Numbered from the stretch's first letter, positions 21,128-33,495 are shown. The stretch: 64,000 nucleotides of DNA from Zanthoxylum bungeanum (GCA_019454045.1 SKCR01019536.1:1-64000), one strand, 5' to 3'. Made by a program: numbers and translations. The notes: generated from the letters alone by a model not told the origin.

Positions 21128-22415
21128 TCAGGCAAAGTACTGCTTCAATCTGTCAACATTGATCGGCTCGGTGAACTCGTTCCCTTCCAAGTTTGACAGT
21201 CTCACTGCTCCATTTCCCATTACCTTCTGCACTATGTAGGGTCCTTCCCAGTTTGGTCTGAACTTTCCTCTCTGGTCAGTTGTCGACGGCTTCGACTGTT
21301 TAAGCACCAAATCACCCTTTTTGATCTTGGTAGGACGCACATTCTTATTAAATGCTCGAGCCAACCTATTCTGGTATATCTGCATGTGATGCCAAATCTT
21401 CATCCTCTTCTCATCCATCATTACTAACTGTTCAAACCTCTGCGAGGCCCATTCTTGTTCAGGCAATTCTGCTTCTGCTAATACCCGCATGGATTGTATG
21501 TCAACTTCCACCGGCAATACAGCTTCCATTCCGTAGATGAAAGAGTAAGGCGTGGATCCTGTCGCCGTTCTCACAGAAGTTCTGTATCCCCATAGGGCAT
21601 ACGGTAGCTTATCAGCCCAATCTTTGTAATTCTCAGTCATCTTGGCTAAAATCGTCTTTATCGTCTTGTTGGCTGCCTCGACTGCCCCATTTGCTTGGGG
21701 CTTGTAAGGCGAGGACTTGTGATGACCTATTCCATACTTCTGTAGCATTGCCTTTGTTTCTCCTTGAAACTGGACTCCATTGTCCGTTACTACATGGTGC
21801 GGCATACTATACCGACAAATGAGATTCCGAGCTATGAACTTTGCCATCTGCTTCGCTATAACACTACGAAATGATTCGGCTTCCACCCATTTTGAGAAGT
21901 AATCTACTGCCACTACAATGAAGCGGTGTCCATTTGATGCGTTCGGTCAAATCTCTCCGATCATATCAATTCCCCATGCTGAGAAAGGCCACGGCTCTGA
22001 CAACCCATGCAACTCTGTATGCGGTAAATGGTTCAAATTACCGTGTGCTTGACAATCATGACAGTGCTTTACCAGCTTCGCGCAGTCAGCTTCCATGGTT
22101 GACCAGTAGAAACCTTATCTTACAATTTTACGAGACAAATTCAACCCATTCATGTGCGATCCACATACACCAGCATGTACTTCTTCCATTACCTTCTGAG
22201 GCTCTCATTTTTCTCAAACACTTCAGCTGAATACCATTTGCTTGCCTCTTGTACAGTTCTCCTTTTAAACTTACATACTGAGAAGCCAACTTCTGAATGG
22301 CTATTCTATCATTTCTGCTCGCTTTCTCCGGGAGTTCCCCATGTTCTAAGTACCGCTGGATATCATGATACCAAGGTTTTCCATCGTTGACTTCTACTTC
22401 CAAGACCCTTCCTAT
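21128..22415 (-). pseudogene. Tat(-) integrase
   Basis: Minus-strand gypsy integrase. The N-terminal segment (WYHDIQRYLEHGELP, about 22370) leads into a zinc-binding region ending CHDCQAHGN at about 22040. The catalytic core has Asp in AVDYFSKW (about 21908), Asp in VTDNGVQF (about 21785) and Glu in NGAVEAANK (about 21685). A WEGPYIV segment (GPY/F module) is near 21240, and the protein ends with NVDRLKQYFA at 21128. A TGA near 21950 interrupts the frame just before the core, and another frame break lies around 22130-22230. The core ORF itself (261 residues) is open. Confidence 0.9.
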
Positions 22416-22880
22416 CTCGTAAATAGGTCTACTTGTTGTTGTCAACACCAGTGGTCTCATCACCAATTTCTCCGGATTTTCCCAAGTTACGGCTAATGTT
22501 GCCAATGCGTCTGCCATCTGATTCTCTTCTCGCGGCAAGTGCTGGAATTTGCAGTCAGGGACAACCTGTGCCAGATTTCTGAGGTAGAATAAGTACGGCT
22601 TCAACCGTTCTTCTTTTAACTCCCATTCTCCTTGCATCTGTCGGATTAACAACATTGAGTCTCCGTAAACTTCAACATTCTTAGCTCTCAAAGCTATCAA
22701 TGTAGTCAACCCGAATGCACATGCTTCGTACTCGGCCATGTTGTTAGTTACTCCGAACGTCAACTTCTTGGCCATAGGTAGGGTTTCTCCCTCGGGGGTT
22801 ACTATTACGACCCCGATTCCTGCTCATTTGCAGTTCAATGCTCCGTCAAAATACATTTTCCATCCTTGGACAACTATCGC
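22416..22880 (-). pseudogene. Tat(-) second RNase H (archaeal type)
   Basis: It begins with WKMYFDGALN (first Asp, about 22860), then a TGA stop near 22826. It continues with NNMAEYEAC (Glu, about 22740), VYGDSMLLIRQ (Asp, about 22660) and ENQMADALATLA (Asp, about 22515). All four catalytic acidic residues are visible. An RNase H of this type between the ordinary RNase H and INT is the hallmark of the Tat lineage. Confidence 0.88.
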
Positions 22881-23460
22881 TTGGATTTCCTCGTCGGGGA
22901 ACTCAAACTTGTACTGATCCCTTTCGACGGGTTGCAACACCAGGAACTCTACCACTGCTCGTCCTTTGATCACCTTAGAAGTGAGGTACTCGATATCAAA
23001 TTCTGTCAGCAGCACTAACCATCTGCCCAACTTTCCGACTAGCGACGACACTGAATGCAGGTACTTCAAAGGATTCTCCTTTGCTACCACTTGGATCTTG
23101 TAGGATTGGAAGTAATGGCGTAATTTCCTGGATGCCCACACTACTGCTAGACAGATCTTCTCCACTTCCTGATAGTGGGCTTCGTACGAAAGTAGTTTCT
23201 TACTAAGGTAGTATACAACATGCTCCACTCCCGTGTCATCTACTTGTACCATCAATGCCCCCAGCGCTTCGGGTTCAATAGCCAAATAGAGTACCAAGGG
23301 TCTACCCTGTCTCGGAGGTTTCAAAACAGGAGCCTTCACCAAATATTCTCTGATTTTATCAAATGCTTCCTGACACTGTTCATTCCACTTCACCAACTGG
23401 TCTTTCCTCAACAATTTGAAGATAGGCTCACACACTGACGTCAACTTGGCAATAAACCGA
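22881..23460 (-). pseudogene. Tat(-) first RNase H domain
   Basis: The minus frame 23444-22824 reads as a gypsy RNase H: LVLYLAIEPEALGALMVQ where active enzymes carry an Asp in the first strand, then YYLSKKLLSYEAHYQEVEK, then RLVLLTEFDIEYL near the end. The missing first Asp fits the known decay of this domain in elements that have gained a second RNase H. It follows RT without a gap, but a frameshift near 23440-23480 separates the two ORFs. Confidence 0.85.
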
Positions 23461-24260
23461 CTGATGTACTGGGTTTTCTCAAGGAATGCTCTGACTTCTT
23501 TTCCGTCTTCGGTCCTGGCATCTCAGTAATAGCCTTAATCTTTTCAGGATCTACTTCTATTCCTCCCATTCCTACTGTATGGCCAAGTAACTTCCCCGAT
23601 GTTACTCCGAACACACATTTGTTAGGATTCAGCCGCATGTTGTACTTGTCGACTCGTTCAAGGAACTTCTCCAATGCTTCTATATGCCCATCTCTCGTCT
23701 CTGATTTGACCATCATATCATCCACGTACACCTCAATCTCTTTATGCATTAGGTCATGAAATAAAGTAGTGGCAATCCGCTGATAAGTGGCTCCGACATT
23801 CTTAACCCCAAATGACATCACCTTGTAGCAATAAGTTCCCTATTCCGTGACAAATGCGGTCTTATGCTTATCTTCTTCAGCCATAAGAACCTGATTGTAT
23901 CCCGAGAACCCATCCGCAAATGAGTACATAGCAGACAAAGCCGCACTATCAACAAGTACATCTATATGCGGCAAAAGAAAGTCATCCTTCGGGCAAGCCT
24001 TATTAAGATCTCTATAATCCACACACATTCTGACCTTCCCATCCTTCTTCGGCACAGGCACAATGTTTGCCAACCACTCTGGATATTTTACCACTTCTAG
24101 GAATCCCACACCTATTTGCTTCTTAACCTCTTCTCTAACCTTCTCGGCCCACTCAGGTCTCATCCTTCGGAGTTTCTGCTTCACTGGCTTCATATTCGGA
24201 TAAGTTGGTATCGCATGTTGGGCAATACTTCTGTCTACCCCTGCCATGTCCTCGTAGGAC
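23461..24260 (-). pseudogene. Tat(-) reverse transcriptase
   Basis: Two minus-strand ORFs separated by a TAG near 23838. The first (24247-23840) holds WLANIVPVPKKDGKVRMCVD, the DYRDLNKACPKD segment and the FADGFSGYNQV block with the first catalytic Asp. The second (23821-23441) holds MSFGVKNVGATYQR and the EVYVDDMMVKS catalytic box at about 23728. The fingers-palm order is normal for gypsy RT. The stop and the downstream frameshift show it is inactive. Confidence 0.9.
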
Positions 24261-25072
24261 TAAGCGAATACTTTGGCATATTTAACCAATATCCCTTCTA
24301 AATTCTTCTGCTCTTCGGCGGTAACTTCACTCGCAATTAAGAGTTTCTTGGGGCTTTCAGGTGTACCAAGGTTGAATGCATTCATTTTGGTGGAGTTGAT
24401 ATCGAATATGCTTAAGTCATGCAAGTTAAGAGGAAGAGACTCAGACAAGTAAGCAAAATGATTGTCTTTATTGCTAATAAATGCAGGAGTACACTCAAAT
24501 AAATCAGGAAGATAAGTGTCTTCATCATCTACAGACACTTCATCCTCCACAACCGGGTTCTTCTCAGGCTCTTTATCCTCCTTGAGAGTCAGGCCCTCCA
24601 ACTTCATCAGTTCTTCTTCCCATTTCTCTTCTTCCTTCTTCGCAACTTCCTTTGTCAGCGGCTTCTCACCCAGTATATCTTGGAAGATCTCAAATCTGGG
24701 CACCATAATCCTGTTAACTTCTACTGGTTTGGGCTCTCCTTTATACCCCGAAGCCTTTACAAAGCATTCCATCAACTTCAGCCATTTCTTCTTAGCCTTT
24801 GGCTTATCTTCATTAGACTGGTATCCCAATCCCCTCCGGGTAGTCTGTCCCTTAAAGTCAGGCAATACTGAACCTTGGTCTGGCTCGAACCTCATTTTCT
24901 CCATGATCTTAGCTACCTTGAGATCCACCCACTCCTCAAACGTTGCCGACACTTGGAACCTCGTGAAAGGTTGTATTTCCAAAGCGGCTACATCATTGTC
25001 CACCTCAGCTCGGATGGTGACAATCTCTCCTCCATACAGAAATTTAATCATCTGATGCATAGTGCAGGGCAC
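24261..25072 (-). pseudogene. Tat(-) pol segment between protease and RT
   Basis: A 270-residue minus-strand ORF that overlaps the end of the protease ORF. It starts MHQMIKFLYGGEIVTI and passes through a RGLGYQ segment and acidic, lysine-rich stretches. The end, EQKNLEGILVKYAKVFA, is the usual lead-in to gypsy RT (a short segment ending in V-F-A before the RT domain). Segments of this kind join PR and RT in Tat elements; I know of no separate function. The acidic run around 24540-24620 is the most biased part. Confidence 0.7.
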
Positions 25073-25640
25073 GCCCCAAGCTTATGAAACCACTGCCTTC
25101 CCAATAATAAGGTGAAAGTGGCTGGGATATCCAGTACTGTGAACTCGACCTCGTCCTCAATCGGTCCAACCTTGACTAATGTGGCAAAAGTACCCCCAAC
25201 TCCCCACTTGCTATCATCATAAGCCTTAATAGTCATATTAGAGGGACTCAGATCCGTCGGCTTCACACCCAGCCTCGCTAAAATCTTCAATGGGCATACA
25301 TTGATGGATGAGCCATCGTCCACCATCACGCAAGATGTCTTCTTGCCCCTCACTTCAGCTCGGATGAATAAAGGCCTATTGTGGTGTCTCCTCTCAGCCA
25401 GGAGTTCTTCCTCAGAAAAGGTTATTTGCAGAGCTTCCTTCTGCACTGATCCGACAAACATTACAGAATTAGCATCCTCAGGCACTACTATCTTGCTCAA
25501 TGCCTCTACCATAGCTCGCTTGTGCTCTCCGGACGCACACAACAACTCCCAGATACTCAATTATGCTCGGGTCTTCTTCAGTTGCCACAGCACTACATCT
25601 CTCTCAGCATTCTCCGTATTCTCGGCCACCTCTCGGTCTT
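25048..25640 (-). pseudogene. Tat(-) protease
   Basis: Minus-strand ORF 25560-25048 (170 residues) preceded by a TAG at about 25560. It holds SIWELLCASGEHKRAMVEAL, a segment typical of Tat Gag-PR junctions, then the active site CVMVDDGSSINVCPL (D-G-S, around 25310) and the C-terminal FTLLLGRQWFHKLGA motif with the ILGRPW-like core. In other elements this domain cuts Gag-Pol. Apart from the upstream stop the domain is open. Confidence 0.85.
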
Positions 25641-25699
25641 TTGTCAACACTTCCTTCCCATTTTCTGTAGTATCACTATAAAATCGCCCACTTCGGGTC

Positions 25700-27091
25700 A
25701 TCCCCTTCACCTCTTCTTCGTCACTACTCGAGAAATCCTCCTAGAAATTCTTCTTCTGTTCCATCTCATCCTTACTGTTGCTGTCCCAAATGCCCAGGCA
25801 AAAGGCTTGGTGGTCGAAGGTTCGGAGGATAAGGTCTTCTGGTAGGCCAGAGTTAATCATATAAGTTGGCGGGGGGACGGAGTGATAGTTGGGCAAGGGG
25901 TTGCAGTACGTGTTTGGCTATTCTTTCTCAGGGTTAGGAATCTTGTGGGAGTCAATCAAGTCTTGGATCTCATGGCGGAGACGGGCACAACTATCGGTGT
26001 CATGGCCATTTTGTTGGTGGAATTGCCAGTAGCGGTTCATGTTGAGGTTTGGTGGGGGAGGATTTGGGAGTGGTTTAGGTTCCAATGGTTTCAGGAGTCC
26101 TTGCCTGGTTAACTGATCAAGCACCTTGGACAAGGGTATACCCAGGTTAGAAAAACGCCGATTCTTAATGGCAGTAACCTCCGCAGTAATAGGCTTAGCA
26201 CCCGAGGGCCCTCCGACATTCCTCCTATTCAGACTATAAAACTTCTAATTCTCGGCTTCCTCTTCTTCAATATCCATAACAGTTTCCCTCAACTATCGGA
26301 AATCTGCAATCATGGAGGTCATCCTTCTCAGCTTGCCATAGATGGAGGGCTTAGTACCATTGATAATCATTTTTTCTGGTCATTCTCTGACGGCCGAGTC
26401 TGCATCTTTAAAAGCTGACCTCTCCAGCAGTCTACATAGTCTTTAAAGCTCTAATCCGGCTTTTTCTTGGTATTTTCCAAGTCGCGGAGCGATAAATCGA
26501 TCTCTAAGTCTGTAACATATTGCTTCAGAAAAGCCTCAGCCAGTTCCCTCCAATCTTCCTTAAAATTTTTCTCAAGGCTGTGATACCACACTACAGGTGC
26601 CCCCTCGAGTGACATCCCAAACATATTTTGGACTTGGCGTTGTGACAGGCCCACTGAACTCATCACCGAGACATATTACCGCAATGGACCCTCGGGTCTC
26701 CATTTCCATTAAATTTGGCAATGTCGGGCATTTTAAACTGAGCTGGCAGCTGCTCCTCGAAGGTCATCGCCTCATAATCCAACAAGTCCTCATGTTTCCC
26801 CTTCAGTTTACGGGTAACCGACTCCATCTGATCACTGAGCTTATATATCTCGGCCTGAGACTTGACTATCCTCCCAGCGGCATATTCGGCCATATCATCA
26901 TCAAACAAAGGAGCATCATCATTCAATCCACTTGGAGGGCCCTCACGCCTCTCATTTTTAGATCCTCCCACAACGTGGGGCACAACTATATTACACACGG
27001 CAACAGTCAGAGCTTGTAGTTGTTCAGTAACCTTGGTGAGATTGGCTTCAATCTGATCCATGCGAGACCCCTCATTGACAGATTCACTCAT
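25700..27091 (-). pseudogene. Tat(-) gag
   Basis: The likely start is Met at 27091 (MSESVNEGSRMDQ), although the open frame extends to 27190. An N-terminal coiled-coil-like part precedes PDIAKFNGNGDP (about 26700), the entry to the capsid domain. After a frameshift near 26665, GLSQRQVQNMFGMSLEGAPVVWYHSL and the LAEAFLKQYV segment continue the retrotransposon gag domain (26666-26451). Several stops lie between 26450 and 26140. The C-terminal part (26133-25918) has a YWQFHQQNGHDTDSC motif characteristic of Tat/Ogre Gag. Confidence 0.82.
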
Positions 27092-27191
27092 GTTTACTGA
27101 CGGCCTTTTGATTAGTCTCCAATCTTCCCTAACCCAACGGGAATCTATGGTGTCTCTTTTAAGATCGTGTGTCAGTGCGTATGCGTGCAAT

Positions 27192-28028
27192 GAATGTAAT
27201 TTATAAGCTCATAAAAAATTTTATACTAATTGGCCCATTATCATTTTAAAGTGTTCAATCACATTATTACGCGGCGCAAACTTGTCCCAGTTGAAAAGGC
27301 CCAATAGGTTTAAACTTTGCGATAACATGGCTAAACAACTTCAAATGATAAGAGGCCCACACATAAAATGGCCCATCGGCATTTTAGAAGCTTTTGGCCC
27401 AACTGTCAAAGGACACGAACTTGTCCCAGTTTAAATGGCCCAACAAGTTCACATTTTTTACAAAAGGTCCAATTGGATCCAAATGACGACGGTTAAAAAC
27501 ATAAACACAAAATAAATAATTTCTATTAGTTCTACGACTAAGGTTCTCATATGGGTTTACAAGAGTGCGGACAAAGGCTCTCGTTGACAAAGGATTGCCC
27601 ACAACTAGGACTCTCCACTAAAGGGTTCAAGCGACCAAGTGGACGCACCTTTTTTATACCTTACGGTACGTGCCAACAAATTACGATGTGTGACTAACTG
27701 TCGAATGGATTTCCCATTGTAGATTCCCCAGAGAGAGGGTGGAGCGAACTCTCTTAAATACCCAAGTCTCTTAGGCTCTTATCGCCTTGGTGACAGGAAT
27801 AAACAACGAGTCCTCCAAACTAGTCCGTCACAACGAGCTACGAGTAATGATCATCTCGGTGCCTTCACAGCTTTTCCTTATAGAAATGTAGTGAATGAAG
27901 GAAGACATTGAACCATCACCTAGCCTTAACAATGCCTTTGATTAAACCCCTTTAACCCACAACAGACACGGTTAACTAAAGCACAAATCATAATCACTAC
28001 AAGACATTATTTCGAGGCCGATTCTCTA
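27192..28028 (-). other. 5' leader of Tat(-) element
   Basis: About 840 bp between the PBS and gag with no convincing ORF. In plus sense the segment 27230-27480 carries repeated ggcccaa-containing stretches (27231, 27298, 27354, 27369, 27394, 27437) at irregular spacing. Nothing else is recognised. Confidence 0.5.
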
Positions 28029-28046
28029 TCCCCAGTGGAGTCGCCA
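28029..28046 (-). other. Primer binding site of Tat(-) element
   Basis: Minus sense TGGCGACTCCACTGGGGA, three bases inside the 5' LTR boundary. This form of PBS is common in Tat/Ogre elements, where it is usually assigned to tRNA-Arg; I did not verify the tRNA. Confidence 0.75.
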
Positions 28047-28049
28047 TAT

Positions 28050-29968
28050 TGTAGAACACAGAAATCAGCGACTCTGTTATAGGCTCGTGGCCTAGTTGGG
28101 AGTACGGAATAGCCCGCGGGTGAACTAAACTGGAGAAATAACATGGAGTCACCACCCGGTGTGAACCGGGAAAATGTGATTTAAGGCCGAACTCACCCCT
28201 CGCAAGGGAAGACCTCGAACCGTTGGGTTCGGAATGGTCCCTTACTTATGTCACTTGTAATGATATGATTTGTGCAATAAACTAACCGAATCTACTCAAC
28301 ATGTATCCTCAATGGTAACTTAGATCTAGTCCGCATTCATCAAAATAAATCATATGACTAAGTTCGCATGCTTTAAAAATAAGTCATTATAACGACAAGC
28401 ATATAATATCACACAATGAGCATGTCGAATCATCAAACACAAAGAACAAATAAATAACTACTCAAACAAAACGTAAACTAAATTCCTAATGCAAAATCAA
28501 AGTATTAAATCATGAATAAAGAAATAATATAGTCATACTTAAAAATAAACAATATTCTAGACTAAATCATGCTTAGATAAATAAATAACCTACTAGATTA
28601 AATCATGCTAAATAAATAAATAATCTACTAACTACATCATGCTCAAATACAAGATTGGATGAAACGAAATACGTGTGTCTCTTAATTAGTACGTGGCATT
28701 GTATCCCGAGTGCAAACCGTAATACCGTCCATTCGGAATCGGCTACGGAATTTACGTCTGAGTTTCCATCTGATATACCACAAAAGAGAACACGCATTCC
28801 GTTCATCTGGAATTCACATCACGCATTAATCCATAACATTCATGCGAAATAAAGTATTAAAATAAATAAAAATGAAAGATAATAAATAAAAATGTGCCCT
28901 CATGTCTAACCTCTTTTGTCGTCTCTCGATAACGCGTTACACGGCCGTCGGAAGGGTGGATGCTCCACAACTCTTCCGGTTCACTGGTTCAATGTTTTTA
29001 CTCGTTGTTTCGCTGTTTGGGTTGCTGTTTTCACTCCGTTTCACTGCTGTTTTTGCTATATTTTATGGTCACTGTTATAAGGTAATTTAGGCTACTGATT
29101 TTGCAGTATGTATGGGTATTATGCGACTATGAAGGGCTTGTGATACGATGCAGTTTGTGCGAATATTTGAGGGGTAGTGAGTGATCCGTGCGTGGATGGA
29201 CTAGGGTTATTGGTGCGGCTGTTTGTTTGTGCGAAGATATGGGGGGCAGTGAGGGATTTTATGTGTGGCAATGGAGGGTTCTTGTTTGTTTTAGGCGTGA
29301 ATGCTTTGAGGTTTCTTATGCGAGTATGCGTGAATGCTAGGGGTTTAATGTATTGGTGAAGGGTTCTTTTTATGGGCAAATGGATGAGGGCTATCCTTGT
29401 TTGATAAGGAGAAGGATTTGTGCATTAATGGGAGATATTTGTAATTAGTATGCGATAAGGAAAAATCTTTTAATTAGGGAATGTGATTTGATTTAATTTG
29501 ATTTCTTATCTTTTAGTTATAGATATGATTTGATTTGTATCTTTTAATTAGGGAATGTAATTTAAGTGGATTAGGAAAGTATTTGATGGGATTTCTTTAA
29601 TTTTGGAAGGGGATTTGGCTTGATTTATGCATGTGTTTAATATGTGTTTTTTGTTAATTTGGAAGGTGAGTGAGCGTGTGGCTTAAGTCTTTGGGCGTGA
29701 ATTTGGTCCATTTTGGTGGGCTTGGTGTGTGTCTTAGTGGTGTGTGGGCTTGGTGTGTGTCTTGCGGGGGTTTGGGCTAAGGATGTGTTTTGAAACGGAG
29801 GTTCAACAAGCGAACCTGAAGCTAATCCAGCGAATTAAATCCAACAATGCGTCAATACTTGACTATTCCATTCCGACGTCTGTTTCCCGCGACTTTCACA
29901 ATTAAATAGGTAGTGTCTCCATGTGAGACTCATCATCGGGACTTATATGCAAAAATACAGTGCCTACA
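28050..29968 (-). repeat. 5' LTR of Tat(-) element
   Basis: 1919 bp, the partner of 4762-6760, with TGTAGAACACAG at its left and GTGCCTACA at its right end, next to TSD GTATG (29969-29973). It is about 80 bp shorter than the other LTR, partly through loss of a segment near 29100, where the other copy has additional ggtttttgtcactg-type sequence. Confidence 0.92.
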
Positions 29969-29973
29969 GTATG

Positions 29974-30815
29974 CTTCCGCTAGAAGGAGTGGAACGTGTC
30001 CTATCAGTGTTATCCATGGCATTAGGTCCAGTCCAAGTGTGGGATTTTTCGGCTAGTTCATTTAAATACTCTAGTGCCTCGTCAAGGAAATTTCGTATAA
30101 AATCGCCATTGCACATCATCTCAATGAATTGGTGCTTTCTAGGGGTTAGACCGTCGTAAAAGTAACTCACTAAGCTCCAACTCTCATACCCGTGGTGAGG
30201 GTAACTAGCTAACATCTCTTCAAACCTCTCTCAAGTTTGATAAAGGGTTTCACTTATTTTTGTGAGAAGGTAGAGATCTCTCTTTTCAAAGCATTAGTCT
30301 TATGGTGTGGGAATTATTTATTGAAAAATGCATGTGTCATCTCACCCCATGATCCTATTGAACGAGGTCTCAAAGAATACAACCAGCTTTTAGCTCTATC
30401 CTTAAGGGCAAAAGGGAATAACTTAAGTCTAATTTTGTCTGTAGTCCCAAATTGGTCATGGAAGGTTGCTACAACCTCTTCAAACTCTCTAATATGCACA
30501 TAAGGGTTCTCATTCTCCAAACCATGAAATCTTGGGAGATACTATATCATTACAGGTTTAAAGTATATATGTGGTGCACTAGAAGGAAACATTATGCATG
30601 ATGGTGTAGCTGTGCAAGTGGGATGAAGTTACTCCTCAAGAGTCCTAATGGGTTGCCTCTCATAATCACTTATATTATGTGTGCTATATCTAGGTGGTGT
30701 GGCAAAAAAGGTTCTCAAATAGATTTTCTGAATCTGAATCTTCCTCTTCAATTCTAACAAACCTACCAAAATGATCCATAAGTCTAAGCATGCACTCAAA
30801 CACAAATAAAACAAG
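29974..30815 (-). pseudogene. Athila gag, N-terminal and capsid part
   Basis: The minus strand reads NPYVHIREFEEVVATF and KLFPFALKDRAKSWLYSL (about 30505-30370), the first half of the plant retrotransposon gag domain. After a frameshift near 30240-30300, YPHHGYESWSLVSYFYDGL and RKHQFIEMMCNGDF follow (30200-30100), then LDEALEYLNELAEKSHTW. All are typical of Athila/Tat Gag. The frame is broken by the Tat insertion at 29973; the remainder is at 3830-4756. A stop at about 30630 lies before the capsid part. Confidence 0.85.
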
Positions 30816-30964
30816 AAATAGAAATAAAAGAATTAAAGCTAAAAATCAAAATTTAAACTAAAGCTAGAACTGAAATAAAATAAATAAGTAAAAAGTAAAG
30901 ATGGAACGAAGTTACCGCTTTGTTGTTGACCAAGAAAACCCGGTCCTTTTGATTGTACACTGTC

Positions 30965-30982
30965 TCTCCGGCAACGGCGCCA
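30965..30982 (-). other. Primer binding site of Athila element
   Basis: Minus sense TGGCGCCGTTGCCGGAGA, five bases from the LTR end. It differs at one position from the complement of the 3' end of plant tRNA-Asp. Confidence 0.85.
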
Positions 30983-31478
30983 AAACTTGATTACGCCTAA
31001 AAAGTACTTGCGGTTATCACGGTATAGTTGGGGTGTCGATTCCTCAGAAAGATGGTTATGAAGGAAATGAATCACTTAGTATGAACTTTAGCAATAACTT
31101 AATTAAAGAAAAGGATTGAATTGGTAGTTTAGATTAAAGATTGTGAAAAACACGTAAGAATTATCAATAGAGAAATGCAGCAAAGTGTCAGAAATCCCTC
31201 TTGTATCAAGTCCCTATATTCAGTAGTTGATTCATTTTAATTACTTGATTGAGGGTTTCACTTCTCAAACCAACAATCAGAAGATATTTCAATTTAAGAC
31301 ACATTAAATTCTAAGGTAATCGATGAAATACTTTCTCTATGTTAATAACAAACTATGTTATCATTATGACCCATCTAACGTTGACAATATACCCAAGGCG
31401 ATACTGCAGCAGAAGATTAACTCATAATACAACAATACCAGTTACAACTGGGTTCCCCAATCACACATAGAAAAAGCA

Positions 31479-33495
31479 TGATGAATGGTAAATGTATTAC
31501 TATTTCCCACTCATTTGACATAATATTTTGTATAGTTTCTCAAGTTTTGTGAATATTTTGATCTGTTTTGTGTTATTTTGTAGATAAATAAAGTTTCAGG
31601 ACTCTTTGGAAGTAGTTTGGGGCCAAAACAGTGAAAAATAGACAAAAAGGAAAAATTGTAATTTGGCACATCGCGACGCGCAATCCTTCTGCGTCGCGAC
31701 TGCTAATGTGCGCCGCTTGCTAAAATGCGCCGTGCCATATGTCATAATCTGAGAAGTCTGCTAACATGCGCCGGATGCTAATGTGTGTCTGCCACGTGTC
31801 AACATCAGAGCATATCCGCTAACGAGCGCTGTGACATGTGTCAACATCACATGCTGCCGATAATCGCCGTCGCCACATGTCGTCCACGTGTCAGCCACGT
31901 GGCATCTACATTAGTCACATGCCGAGTCATCTTGCCACGTGTCAGCCACGTCATCATCAGCCAATCATCTTATGCCACATATCACCATCACTTTCTGCCG
32001 ACAATCCACATCACCATGTCATCGTCAGCATAATTATTGAGTAATCATTCAACTCCCAAGTCGCCAGGACACGTGTCAGCCGATCCGGATTCATCGTCAC
32101 AAATTATAAGCGTCGCAACGCGGAAAATGTGTTGCATCACGACGCGCCCCACTTATACACCCCTATAAATTCAGCTCGAATTTCTGATTTCAGATGTACC
32201 TTCCTCTCAGTAATTCCTTGAGAATTCTAAGGAGTTTGTATCTAGTTTATTTAATTTCAGTTTTGTAATTAATTTTATTTACTTTTTGTATTAGTAATTT
32301 ACTTTCTTCACTTTTTCAGTTTTTACTATTCAACAATGATGAGGTAACTTCCCCTGCTAGGGTGAAATGTAAAGCTTTTATTATTTCCATTTAGATTAAT
32401 CTCCCTTAATTATAATATAATAACTATTTAAAACTTGACTTAATGAGGATACCGCTATATTGGTCGGTTGGTAATTGTTATTAAATTGGTTTTAACCTGA
32501 CTAAGCAAGGATACCGCCTGGTTGGTCGGTTGGTAATTAATTATTAATTTGACTTAATCAGGTTACTACCTATATGGCTGGTTGGTAATATCACACAAGT
32601 TAATATATTATATTAAATGAGATATCTAAAATAGTAGTAATAAAAGTGGATCCTTTAACCCTAGCATTTGCTTTTATTGTACTTTTTACTTTTTAATTTA
32701 TAGCATTTACTTTTCAGCATTTTACTTTATGTCTTTTATTTTTAAGTTTTTACTAGTTGTAAATATGTGTCGTTGCTAAGCCCGTTATCTGGGGTTGTGA
32801 TGAATTCCAATATCACCGGTTTATAAAGGGTTATTTTATAGTTTACGTAATATAAAGGTTTACTTATTAAGTCTTAAGCTTAATGCGTCTTGTTAACTGG
32901 CCACTAATAAGATTGATCTGGTAAACTTAAAATAAACTTGACGAAGGAATTTTAGGTTTAAGACCCTAGACTTAACAACCCACGATCTTCCTTAAGGCTA
33001 GATAACCCTTTAATAGATTTCCTTACAGGATAGATATATACCTGTCGGGCGGGGGTAACCACAATTGGAACTTAGTCTTAATGAATCCAGGTAATTTGAT
33101 TAACATAGACATATGATTTAATTAGGTTACACTAGGTATTTGTATCCGACCATCGACAGAGGCTTTTGCAGAATTTCGTGTTCCAGGTTAGTAAACCAAT
33201 ATATTACACAAACATGAAATAACCACTTCATCTTTAAAAAGATATTGGAAGAAATCACAACCCTGGATAGTTTTATAAATTTGAATTTTCCTCAATCTAC
33301 TTTCGCGTCTTTTTATTTACTTGTTTTAATTTTAAAGTCACCATTCCAATCAAACAATCAATCCAATAAATACTAGTAATCATTTGGCTTCATAAAATTA
33401 ATAAATTATGTATTAAGTCCTCGTGGGATCGATACTTTTTATACTACTTGAACAATACGTGCGCTTGTGTTATACGCGTGTGACAACGCCGATCA
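31479..33495 (+). repeat. Solo LTR (Athila-like family), 2.0 kb
   Basis: Starts TGATGAATGG, ends CGCCGATCA, with TSD AAGCA at 31474-31478 and 33496-33500. Comparison with the uninterrupted LTR at 1-954 shows exactly where it landed. Its 3' part (cctcgtgggatcgatac about 33420, gcgcttgtg about 33462) resembles the ends of Athila-like LTRs. No PBS follows. Five CACGTG motifs cluster at 31793-32075, followed by an inverted GCGTCGCGA-rich segment (31670-31705 and 32110-32150). Strand is assigned from this resemblance only. Confidence 0.85.
31793..32075. promoter_or_regulatory. Cluster of five G-box motifs in solo LTR
   Basis: CACGTG at 31793-31798, 31885-31890, 31896-31901, 31936-31941 and 32070-32075, mostly in the extended form CACGTGTCAGC, plus an ACGTCA core near 31947. 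CACGTG with an ACGT core is the classical binding site of plant bZIP and bHLH factors. Density is far above what an AT-rich sequence would give by chance. Confidence 0.6.

Larger units (their letters stand above)
4762..29968 (-). mobile_element. Tat-lineage Ty3/gypsy element with dual RNase H
   Basis: Complete-length minus-strand element bounded by TGTAGAACACAG (plus sense, 4762) and GCCTACA (29968), with 5-bp TSD GTATG on both sides. The LTRs are about 2.0 kb (4762-6760 and 28050-29968). The PBS resembles the one widespread in Tat/Ogre elements. Domain order on the minus strand is gag, PR, RT, RNase H, a second RNase H of archaeal type, INT; the second RNase H defines the Tat lineage. A long 3' region with tandem repeats follows INT. 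Copia 1 and a copia solo LTR are inserted in that 3' region. Many stops and frameshifts show it is dead. Confidence 0.9.

Noticed and set aside
22881..23460. Loss of the first catalytic Asp in the first RNase H of Tat(-)
   Set aside because: Expected for elements with a second RNase H; not specific to this copy.
24516..25055. A 179-codon plus-strand ORF rich in serine
   Set aside because: Antisense shadow of the Tat(-) pol segment, whose minus-strand frame has clear family motifs.
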